From assembly GCA_024654165.1 (NCBI GenBank), contig JANLIP010000006.1, positions 1 through 10,126 of the forward strand: a stretch of DNA of 10,126 nucleotides. Direction: 5' to 3'. The number at the start of each line of letters is the position of its first letter. Position 1 is the first letter of the stretch. The position numbers and the translations under genes were made by a program. Below are positions 1 to 5,148 of the stretch, one piece after another. Under the pieces are notes generated by a model, which worked only from the letters and a program-made list of their open reading frames with translations, had not been told where the DNA came from and ran no database searches. The stretch is from Candidatus Kaiserbacteria bacterium. GTDB lineage: Bacteria; Patescibacteriota; Minisyncoccia; Phycocordibacterales; UBA2100.

Positions 1-252
1 GGAAGAATAGTCGGTTGTTGCGCGTTGGAGGTTTACTCCAAACGATTAGCCGAGATAAGAAGTCTGGCGGTAACAAGACGTTATCAAGGCAAAGGCATAG
101 CGACAAAACTCATAGAAACATGCCTGGAGCTCGCAAAGAAACGCGGAGCGTATGAAGTGTTAAGCATCACAGGCGCGTCCAAACTTTTCAAGAGAAACGG
201 GTTCGGGACTTTTAACAAAGAAAAGTACGCACTCATAAAGATACTGCAGTAG
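1..252 (+). CDS. GNAT-family N-acetyltransferase, C-terminal part (5' end outside window)
   Basis: This is an acetyl-CoA-dependent N-acetyltransferase of the GNAT fold, left-truncated by the window edge. The frame is open from base 1 (G-R-I-V-G-C-C-A-L-E...), so the TTG at 25 is internal rather than a start. Visible parts are a beta-4-like strand (IVGCCALEV), the strand IRSLAV, and the acetyl-CoA pyrophosphate-binding loop RRYQGKGIATKL, which fits the family signature R/Q-x-x-G-x-G/A. A helix (ETCLELAKKRG) and the terminal strand pair around FKRNGF follow. The substrate cannot be told. The pattern resembles the acetyltransferase domain of ArgA-type N-acetylglutamate synthases, but this is only a resemblance and no arginine genes are visible. 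It runs in the same direction as efp, 193 bases upstream of it, with no obvious terminator between. Confidence 0.85.
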   Translation, partial: GRIVGCCALEVYSKRLAEIRSLAVTRRYQGKGIATKLIETCLELAKKRGAYEVLSITGASKLFKRNGFGTFNKEKYALIKILQ

Positions 253-306
253 AAATAGCAGAAAGACTGGACATTCGGGCGATTTTGCATAGAATGTCGC
301 GATGTC

Positions 307-448
307 CATGCCCGTTAGGACAATTTTGAATCGTCTCACATGGACAATAAACCAGCAGTGCCAACAAATCGTCGAGCACGCGGAAAATCAAACCTTCTAC
401 ATAAATAACCGCGACAGTAATTATTCAAAATTGTACTAACCGGACATG
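307..448 (+). repeat. Long inverted repeat in the efp leader, right arm covering the efp start codon
   Basis: The left arm (307-331) and right arm (423-448) are reverse complements over 25 positions, with 23 pairs, mismatches at 313/441 and 319/435, and one bulged A at 444. The core ACAATTTTGAAT (320-331) pairs perfectly with 423-434. The loop is 91 bases (332-422). The right arm ends exactly on the efp ATG (446-448), so in the mRNA the whole initiation region could be paired. The loop contains a smaller possible stem, CGCGG (379-383) with CCGCG (409-413). It may be a regulatory RNA fold, or a palindromic mobile repeat that landed at the start of the gene. The repeat itself is seen directly; the function is inferred. 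Confidence 0.75.
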
Positions 449-1006
449 CTTTCATACAACGAAGTTCTGCCAAAGAAATTGATCCTCCTAGACGGCGAGC
501 CGTATGAGGTTCTTTCTGCATGGGTTTTCCGAAAACAGCAAAGAAAACCGGTGAATCAAACTAAACTGAAGAATGTGAAGACGGGCTCAACCACCGAATA
601 TACTTTCCATGTGTCCGACAAGGTTGAGGAAGCGGAAATTGAATCAAAAACTGCAAAATTCATTTACGGCCGGAACGGAGAGTGGTTTTTCCACGACATA
701 GATAACACATCCAAGCGCTTGTCTCTTTCTGACGAACTTGTCGGGGACTCGGGGAAATTCCTAACAGCAAATACTGAAGTAGAAGTCCGACTCTTTGATG
801 ACATCCCTTACAAAATCACTCTGCCTATAAAGATGGAGCTGAAAGTTACGGATGCCCCGCCGAATACTCGCGGGAATACGGCACAAGGAGGAAATAAGGT
901 TGTTACAGTAGAAACTGGGGCCACTGTGAATGTACCGATGTTTATAAATACCGGAGATGTAATTCGTGTTAACACAGAGACTGGGGATTACGTTGAGAGA
1001 ATTTAG
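446..1006 (+). CDS. efp: Translation elongation factor P
   Basis: EF-P binds the ribosome next to the P site and relieves stalling at consecutive prolines. The product has 186 residues, the usual length, with all three domains. The N-terminal KOW-like domain (about 1-64) contains LLDGEPYEVL. An OB domain (about 68-126) follows, then the C-terminal OB domain (about 130-186), with the signature region PPNTRGNTAQGG and the ending NTETGDYVERI. The start is fixed because an in-frame TAA (437-439) lies three codons upstream. There is no Shine-Dalgarno; the start lies in a long inverted repeat. The oddity is the tip loop of domain I. The family's K-P-G-K/R-G is replaced by FRKQQRKPV (28-36), so Gln32 or Arg33 falls where the modified Lys34 of E. 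coli would be. No EpmA/EpmB or EarP-type modification gene is in the window. The family call is secure. Confidence 0.97.
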   Translation: MLSYNEVLPKKLILLDGEPYEVLSAWVFRKQQRKPVNQTKLKNVKTGSTTEYTFHVSDKVEEAEIESKTAKFIYGRNGEWFFHDIDNTSKRLSLSDELVGDSGKFLTANTEVEVRLFDDIPYKITLPIKMELKVTDAPPNTRGNTAQGGNKVVTVETGATVNVPMFINTGDVIRVNTETGDYVERI

Positions 1007-1028
1007 TTAGAGAGAATATGCCTGCCCC

Positions 1029-1054
1029 GTAGCCAGCGCGAAGCGCTGTGGTAC
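1029..1054. other. Imperfect hairpin downstream of efp
   Basis: CAGCGC (1034-1039) pairs with GCGCTG (1043-1048) around a GAA loop. The stem can be extended outwards to GTA (1029-1031) and TAC (1052-1054) across a bulge and a mismatch. No T-tract follows. It lies 23 bases after the efp stop and ahead of the main terminator, so it may be a 3'-end stabilising or processing structure. Confidence 0.4.
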
Positions 1055-1089
1055 TGTGGTGGAAAGGGTGGAGAAAAACTAAAAACATT

Positions 1090-1123
1090 AACAAAAAACC
1101 CCGCTTTTGCGGGGTTTTTTGTT
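1090..1123. terminator. Bidirectional Rho-independent terminator between efp and rpsR
   Basis: A perfect 15-bp stem (1090-1104 with 1109-1123) is closed by a TTTT loop. Its GC core is CCCCGC/GCGGGG, flanked by six A on the left and six T on the right. It therefore reads as a terminator on both strands. It serves efp from the left and the rpsF-ssb-rpsR transcript from the right, which fits the convergent arrangement. Confidence 0.95.
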
Positions 1124-1137
1124 ATCTTGCTACGTAA

Positions 1138-1177
1138 GGCTAAACCTTCGGTCGCCCCTAGGCCGACGGTGTTAGCC
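1138..1177. other. GC-rich hairpin downstream of rpsR
   Basis: GGCTAA (1138-1143) pairs with TTAGCC (1172-1177), with a near-matching CC/GG step and an inner stem TCGGTC/GGCCGA (one G-T wobble), giving a 40-base two-tier hairpin. It lies just beyond the rpsR stop, between that gene and the shared terminator. A second small stem, GCCCTA (1192-1197) with TAGGGC (1208-1213), spans the rpsR stop codon. These could protect the 3' end of the long minus-strand transcript or be a decayed repeat. There is no T-tract of its own. Confidence 0.45.
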
Positions 1178-1194
1178 GGGCTAGGCCGGTCGCC

Positions 1195-1395
1195 CTACCT
1201 AGCGACATAGGGCAAAAGCCCAAGGAAACGCGCTCGTTTAACCGCCGCTTCTACAGCGCGCTGTTGTTTAGAAGTGAGGCCCGTGCGTTTTCTCCCAACA
1301 ACACGCCCGTGCGGATTGATGAATTGTTTCAGCAAATCCACATCTTTGTAGTCAACATGCTGTATATCATTCTGCGTCAAAATATTTGTGGACAT
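1195..1395 (-). CDS. rpsR: 30S ribosomal protein S18
   Basis: S18 is a small RNA-binding protein of the 30S platform that heterodimerises with S6. The product has 66 residues, slightly short for the family (about 70-80). It shows the conserved [32 protein letters not shown] and [12 protein letters not shown] segments. There are no N-terminal cysteines, so it is of the zinc-free type. The ATG at 1395 is the only plausible start: the frame upstream closes at a TAA without another initiator. It is the last gene of the minus-strand run and follows ssb after an unusually long 196-base gap holding a large inverted repeat. No Shine-Dalgarno is seen close to the start. Confidence 0.97.
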   Translation of the reverse strand: MSTNILTQNDIQHVDYKDVDLLKQFINPHGRVVGRKRTGLTSKQQRAVEAAVKRARFLGLLPYVAR

Positions 1396-1439
1396 GTTAG
1401 ATTTTCTTAACGAGTAATAACGAGTTTAGCAAATCTTAC

Positions 1440-1554
1440 ACCCGCCCACCCTCCTAAATTTCTTGGCTTGTTGTATTTAGTCATATACATTCATTACGTT
1501 ATATTTTAGCTTTTCTAAAAGATTTTGTTAAGAAATTTGGGCGGGTAGGCGGGT
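1440..1554 (-). repeat. Long inverted repeat in the ssb-rpsR intergenic region
   Basis: The arms 1440-1464 and 1530-1554 are reverse complements at 22 of 25 positions. As minus-strand RNA, one mismatch becomes a G-U pair, giving 23 of 25. The stem has two parts, AAATTTCTT/AAGAAATTT nearest the loop and a GC-rich CCCGCC-type part farther out. The loop is 65 bases and holds a small stem, TTTTAG (1504-1509) with CTAAAA (1515-1520). The 3' arm on the mRNA is purine-rich and contains AGGAGGGT about 50 bases before the rpsR start, too far away to act as its ribosome site. The better pairing on the minus strand suggests an RNA element of the operon. Confidence 0.7.
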
Positions 1555-1557
1555 AGT

Positions 1558-1589
1558 GAAAAATATATTCGCTTCGCTCTGTATTTTTC
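1558..1589 (-). other. Hairpin immediately after the ssb stop
   Basis: GAAAAATA (1558-1565) pairs perfectly with TATTTTTC (1582-1589) around a 16-base loop rich in GCGAAGCG. On the minus strand it begins two bases after the ssb stop codon. The stem is all A/T apart from its terminal G-C pair and the 3' side is not a pure T run, so termination would be weak. It may mark an mRNA processing or attenuation point before the long rpsR leader. Confidence 0.35.
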
Positions 1590-1591
1590 TA

Positions 1592-2044
1592 CTAGAAAGG
1601 TATATCGTCCGGATTAATGTCATCTTTCGGGTACTCAACGCCGGAACCACTAGATGAAGGCGCATCATCCCCCTGCGGTTCCTCCCGCTTTGCTCCGCCG
1701 GCGGATCCACCGCTTCCCTTCGGCCCAAACTGCACGCGATCTGCTATTACCTCCGTGCGATATTTCTTCTCTCCGCTTGTTTTGTCGTCCCAGCTCCTGG
1801 TCTGCAAGCGTCCTTCAATAAACACAGAGCTCCCCTTTTTCATGTACTGCGCTACGGTATCTGCCTGACGGCCGAAAACTACCACGTTGTGAAAATCTGT
1901 CTGCTCTTGTTTCTTTCCGTCCCTGTCGCGAAAGACGCGGTTTGTTGCAATTGAGAAATTGACTACATTCATGCCGGAAGGAAGCGCCTTCAACTCCGGG
2001 TCGCGAGTGAGATTGCCAAACAAGATTACTTTATTTATGTACAT
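1592..2044 (-). CDS. ssb: Single-stranded DNA-binding protein
   Basis: SSB coats single-stranded DNA in replication and repair. The product has 150 residues. The OB-fold domain covers residues 1-105 and opens with MYINKVILFGNLTRDPEL, followed by FSIATNR, TDFHNVVVFGRQAD, YMKKGSSVFIEGRL and the strand YRTEVIADRVQF. A glycine/serine-rich disordered linker (about 108-137) follows. The acidic tip ends in NPDDIPF, the conserved C-terminal peptide through which SSB recruits partners, RecO among them in characterised bacteria. It lies between rpsF and rpsR, the standard operon order. The start at 2044 follows a 58-base spacer that contains a heptad repeat array; no Shine-Dalgarno is visible. Confidence 0.97.
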   Translation of the reverse strand: MYINKVILFGNLTRDPELKALPSGMNVVNFSIATNRVFRDRDGKKQEQTDFHNVVVFGRQADTVAQYMKKGSSVFIEGRLQTRSWDDKTSGEKKYRTEVIADRVQFGPKGSGGSAGGAKREEPQGDDAPSSSGSGVEYPKDDINPDDIPF

Positions 2045-2050
2045 AAATGA

Positions 2051-2085
2051 ATAGCTTCTAGGGACTAGCTTCTAGGGGCTAGAGA
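2051..2085. repeat. Heptad tandem repeat array in the rpsF-ssb gap
   Basis: There are five 7-bp units in exact register over 35 bp: one degenerate unit (ATAGCTT) followed by four with a constant CTAG core and three variable bases, for example CTAGCTT and CTAGGGG. The array is bracketed by the 6-bp direct repeat CATAAA at 2042-2047 and 2095-2100. The first copy overlaps the ssb start codon. Comparable arrays lie at 7606-7640 and 9642-9676. Confidence 0.8.
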
Positions 2086-2102
2086 AAATAATATCATAAA
2101 AA

Positions 2103-2675
2103 TTATTCGGTTGTGATGTCTCGCAGGGCCTTCTCCAGGTCTTCTTCGGAAACAGGAACGGCGCTTTCTTCAGTCGGAGCGCGCTTCGGGGAAGATTTTA
2201 TCGTGTCTGTGCGCTTCACCTCGCGCAGAGTCGGTGGCTTCATTTTTGCACGCGTGTCTTCGCGCACAGTCCTAAAAATACCGAAACGAAGAATGTTGGC
2301 GTCAGATTTTAGCTTTTCCATAAGGACAGAGGCGGTTGAAACGGCTGATTCAAATTTTATCCATCCAAAATATCCGCGGTCATATTCTACCCTCTTTTCA
2401 CCTTCAACGGCGAGAGCGCTCATTGGGTACGCAAGCCGAATCAACGAAGGAGCGCCTTCTGCAATGAAAGCCGCTTTTCCTCCGGTGGAGGATCCGTCTC
2501 CGGCGGACTCAATGATACTGCGAATCCCGCTTACAATTTTCTCAACATCTTCCTCTTTGACTGTGGGGATGATGTGGTAACCGAGTTCGTATATACGCGG
2601 TTCAGCCGGCCCGTCTTCCACAGGCATAGCAACAGCCAAATCTGCGTCTAATAGTGTTGTTTCTTCAGCAGTCAT
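2103..2675 (-). CDS. rpsF: 30S ribosomal protein S6, extended form
   Basis: S6 pairs with S18 on the 30S platform. The core begins at RIYELGYHIIPTVKEEDVEKIV (from about residue 27), with the family's ferredoxin-like pattern, LIRLAYPM in the position of the usual R-L-A-Y-P motif, and RGYFGWIKFE as the third strand. At 190 residues it is about twice the length of E. coli S6 without its tail. It carries an N-terminal acidic extension of about 26 residues and a basic-then-acidic C-terminal tail of about 50 residues (KMKPPTLREVKR onwards). Such extensions are common in Parcubacteria as I recall. A shorter start at Met17 is possible and would remove most of the N-terminal extension. It begins 43 bases after tatD. 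Confidence 0.92.
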   Translation of the reverse strand: MTAEETTLLDADLAVAMPVEDGPAEPRIYELGYHIIPTVKEEDVEKIVSGIRSIIESAGDGSSTGGKAAFIAEGAPSLIRLAYPMSALAVEGEKRVEYDRGYFGWIKFESAVSTASVLMEKLKSDANILRFGIFRTVREDTRAKMKPPTLREVKRTDTIKSSPKRAPTEESAVPVSEEDLEKALRDITTE

Positions 2676-2718
2676 GTGGGGAGCACTTTAGCACATATAC
2701 TAGCCGTAGGGCAACACC

Positions 2719-3558
2719 CTAGAAACCAAAGACTCTGCGCGCATTGGCAAGTATCTGATTAGATACAGTCTCTAAATCCTCCCCGCGAATTCTTGCGATT
2801 GCACGAACGACCTCTTGCACATATAAGGGCTCGTTGCGCTTCCCGCGATGAGGAACCGGCGTCACATATGGCGCATCGGTCTCCGAGAGAATCATATCAA
2901 GCGGGGCATTTTTCACGACCTCGTCGTAATCATGAGTAAATGTAAGAACGCCGGTGAATGAGAGCGTGAATCCGATGTTCAGAAACTGCTTCGCGATATT
3001 CCAATCTCCCGCAAAAAAGTGCACATCTCCTCTGACCGTCGCATGCGTTTTGATTATTTCAAGCGCGTCTTCGTAGGCGTTGCCTACTTCGCCAAGGCTT
3101 CGAAGGCCAGGCCTAATATGCAACATTAACGGTTTCTTGAGAGCATTCGCCAGTTCAATTTGCTGAATAAATACCTTCTTCTGGATTTCTTTCGTGCTTT
3201 CGTCCGAACGGTAATAATCCAGCCCACACTCTCCCACCGCAATCACGCGCGGATTCTTCCCCAACATTTCGTATGCGCTCATATCAAAAACTTCTCCGCG
3301 CGATGTAAACTCTTTTCCTCCAACACCCAATTCTTGTACATCGTGATACGACTTCGTCGTGTGAACGGGGTGCAGGCCGATTGTCGCATACACATTGTTG
3401 TACTTCTCCGCAAGCGCCACTGCCGCCTTTGATGTATCAAATTGCGTACCGACCACATTCATTCCCACCCCCGCATCCTTCGCGCGCACAATAACCTCCT
3501 CGCGGTCTTCGTTGTACGCGACAAAATTCGTATGCGCGTGCGCGTCAAAGTACCTCAT
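2719..3558 (-). CDS. tatD: TatD-family metal-dependent hydrolase / DNase
   Basis: This is a TIM-barrel metal-dependent hydrolase; characterised TatD proteins are 3'-5' exonucleases involved in DNA repair or fragmentation. The product has 279 residues. Metal ligands expected for the family are visible: His7 and His9 (DAHAH), Glu110 (VGECGLDYY), His147 (LMLHIRP), His180 (DVHFFAGD) and Asp228 (SETDAPYVTP). An insertion of about 25 residues sits after GLHPVH (about 70-95). It is longer than the usual loop there but keeps the frame open. The start is two bases after the metG stop, so translation is probably coupled to metG, a pairing seen in many bacteria. The TAG stop lies in a small TAGGG/CCCTA hairpin (2707-2721). 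Confidence 0.93.
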   Translation of the reverse strand: MRYFDAHAHTNFVAYNEDREEVIVRAKDAGVGMNVVGTQFDTSKAAVALAEKYNNVYATIGLHPVHTTKSYHDVQELGVGGKEFTSRGEVFDMSAYEMLGKNPRVIAVGECGLDYYRSDESTKEIQKKVFIQQIELANALKKPLMLHIRPGLRSLGEVGNAYEDALEIIKTHATVRGDVHFFAGDWNIAKQFLNIGFTLSFTGVLTFTHDYDEVVKNAPLDMILSETDAPYVTPVPHRGKRNEPLYVQEVVRAIARIRGEDLETVSNQILANARRVFGF

Positions 3559-3560
3559 AT

Positions 3561-5057
3561 TTAATCTTTGCGCGGGAAAAGATTCGCGGGTTTCTTATTT
3601 GTCTTTGTTGCCTCAATGATGGTTTTTGATGTATCTGGCATGAATGGTTCAAGCATACAACCGATGCGATAAAGATTGAGTACCAAGTTTTTTATCACTT
3701 CGATTCCTTCTTCGGTTTTTTCCTTGATCAAAGAAAACGGTTTTTTCTCCGTAATTTCTCTGTCCAAATCACCCATCTTAGACCAAATATATTCCATCGC
3801 CAGATCAACTCTATATTTTCCAAGCATCTCATCGATATACCCACCTTGAAAGCGGTATCCATGACTCTCAACGCCAACCGGCCTGTCAAGATGATCCTCG
3901 GCCATCTTCATAACTCTGGATAGGAGGTTGCCTATGCCATTCGCAAGATTGGCGTTATATGCCTCCTTAAATTTCGCAACTGTAAAATCAGAGTCTTCAA
4001 AAGGATGAATGTGCCGTGTGAGAAAATAGCGCAAAGCATCAGCCCCATATTCATCCGCAATCGCGATAGGATCAATTACATTTCCGAGCGATTTGGACAT
4101 CTTCTGCCCGCCAACATTTATGAATCCGTGTATAACTATCTGCTTTGATGGAGGAAGCCCTGCAGACATAAGCATCGCCTGCCACATGGCCGCCTGCTGG
4201 CGTATCTGGTCCTTCCCCGCCATTTGAATTCCATTTGGGTGTTCCTTCGTACCCCAGAATTTTGTAAATAAGTTCTCCGGCTCGCCCGCCTTAGCTTCAG
4301 CGGAGGCGGGCCAACCAAGAGTGGAGATGTAATTGATAAGGGCGTCAAACCACACGTACATGACATGGTCTCTATCGCCCGGTACGGGAATTCCCCACGG
4401 CATCTTTTTGGCAAGGCGAGATACGCTGAAATCTTCCAGTCCCGCCTCAACAAACTTCTTTATCTCGTTGAAACGAAAGTCCGGCACTACGAAATCCGGC
4501 TGCTTCTTGTAGAGATCAAGCAGCTCTTTTTGATACTTTGACCAGCGGAAAAAATAATTCTCCTCGTTGATGAGTTCGATTTCAAGGTTCGTATGTATCG
4601 GGCATCGTCCATCAACAATTTCCGAATCAGTTTTTTCCAATTCGCACCCGACGCAATATTTCAGCTGGTAATTTTTCTTATAAATATCGCTGTTCTTTAG
4701 ACAGAGCCTCCAAAACTCTTGCGCCGCCTTCTTGTGATGCGAATCTGTGGTGCGGATAAAATGCAGGTTGGGATACAGGTTCAATTTATCTTTGAGGTTT
4801 TGGAATTTCTCCGCATATTCATTCACATACTCTTGCGGTTCCTTCCCTTCTTCAAGCGCATTGCGGTAAATCTTGATGCCGTGTTCGTCCGTGCCAGTGT
4901 TAAAAAACACTTCGTCGCCCAAAAGCTTATGGTACCGGGCAGAGATATCCGCGTGCACTATTTCCAGCGCGAATCCTATATGCGGATCCGCGTTTACGTA
5001 CGGAAGGGTTGTCGTAAGATAAAAATTCTTCACCCCGTTAGAAGCTTGTTCTTTCAT
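3561..5057 (-). CDS. metG: Methionyl-tRNA synthetase
   Basis: MetRS charges tRNA-Met with methionine and supplies initiator tRNA. It is a class I enzyme: HIGF (26-29) is the HIGH motif and KMSKS (319-323) the second signature, inside the conserved context GGQKMSKSLGNVIDP. A zinc-knuckle-like insert is visible with Cys135, Cys138, Cys152 and His155. WFDALINYIS and MAGKDQIRQQ are also typical. At 498 residues it stops after the helical anticodon domain and lacks the C-terminal EMAP-like tRNA-binding domain. Residues 250-258 come from an inserted palindromic element. The ATG at 5057 adds eight residues before the typical opening KNFYLTTTLPYVN. A GTG at 5033 would start the protein exactly there and is a serious alternative. 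Confidence 0.97.
   Translation of the reverse strand: MKEQASNGVKNFYLTTTLPYVNADPHIGFALEIVHADISARYHKLLGDEVFFNTGTDEHGIKIYRNALEEGKEPQEYVNEYAEKFQNLKDKLNLYPNLHFIRTTDSHHKKAAQEFWRLCLKNSDIYKKNYQLKYCVGCELEKTDSEIVDGRCPIHTNLEIELINEENYFFRWSKYQKELLDLYKKQPDFVVPDFRFNEIKKFVEAGLEDFSVSRLAKKMPWGIPVPGDRDHVMYVWFDALINYISTLGWPASAEAKAGEPENLFTKFWGTKEHPNGIQMAGKDQIRQQAAMWQAMLMSAGLPPSKQIVIHGFINVGGQKMSKSLGNVIDPIAIADEYGADALRYFLTRHIHPFEDSDFTVAKFKEAYNANLANGIGNLLSRVMKMAEDHLDRPVGVESHGYRFQGGYIDEMLGKYRVDLAMEYIWSKMGDLDREITEKKPFSLIKEKTEEGIEVIKNLVLNLYRIGCMLEPFMPDTSKTIIEATKTNKKPANLFPRKD
4284..4311. repeat. Palindromic element inserted in frame in metG
   Basis: GCCCGCCT (4284-4291) pairs perfectly with AGGCGGGC (4304-4311) around a 12-base loop. 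On the metG strand it encodes residues 250-258 (P-A-S-A-E-A-K-A-G), an Ala/Gly-rich stretch between the conserved LGWP and the FTKFWG segment, where I recall other MetRS proteins having a shorter join. Palindromic repeats of this GCCCGCC...GGCGGGC type recur in Parcubacteria genomes in my recollection, and the situation parallels the palindromic elements found inside Rickettsia genes. Confidence 0.65.
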
Positions 5058-5129
5058 AAGTAATATTGATTATTGTTTCACTACCTCGTCCCCTTGCCAA
5101 AACTTCCGAACGCTGGCTTCTAACGGGGT
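5032..5129 (-). repeat. Inverted repeat around the metG start
   Basis: ACCCCGTTAGAAGC (5032-5045) is the exact reverse complement of 5116-5129, a 14-bp perfect stem with a 70-base loop. On the mRNA the loop holds the ATG at 5057. The 3' arm covers codons 5-8 and ends on the alternative GTG start at 5033. The arm motif CCCGTTAGAA resembles CCCGTTAGGA in the efp leader repeat (311-320). No T-box signature was found. Confidence 0.7.
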
Positions 5130-5148
5130 TCATGTCCATTTCTTTCAA

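Noticed and set aside
25..252. A complete 75-residue gene starting at TTG 25
   Set aside because: The frame is open to base 1 with GNAT-like sequence before the TTG, so this is the 3' part of a longer gene.
253..445. A sigma-70 promoter for efp (TTGAAT near 326, TACATAAAT near 398)
   Set aside because: No -35/-10 pair with 16-18-base spacing could be found, so I do not list a promoter.
307..448. An insertion sequence or MITE with a transposase upstream of efp
   Set aside because: There is no transposase and no clear target duplication outside the arms; an inverted repeat is all that can be shown.
1396..1591. The known S6:S18 mRNA-binding motif
   Set aside because: That motif belongs upstream of rpsF and has a specific CCG-bearing bulge; the structure here lies before rpsR and I cannot match it.
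2113..2580. Long open frames opposite rpsF, the surface-protein gene and recO
   Set aside because: They are antisense to well-supported genes and their translations show no recognisable family features.
5058..5148. T-box or S-box riboswitch upstream of metG
   Set aside because: No AGGGTGGNACCGCG-type T-box sequence or SAM-riboswitch-like arrangement is visible; only a simple inverted repeat is supported.
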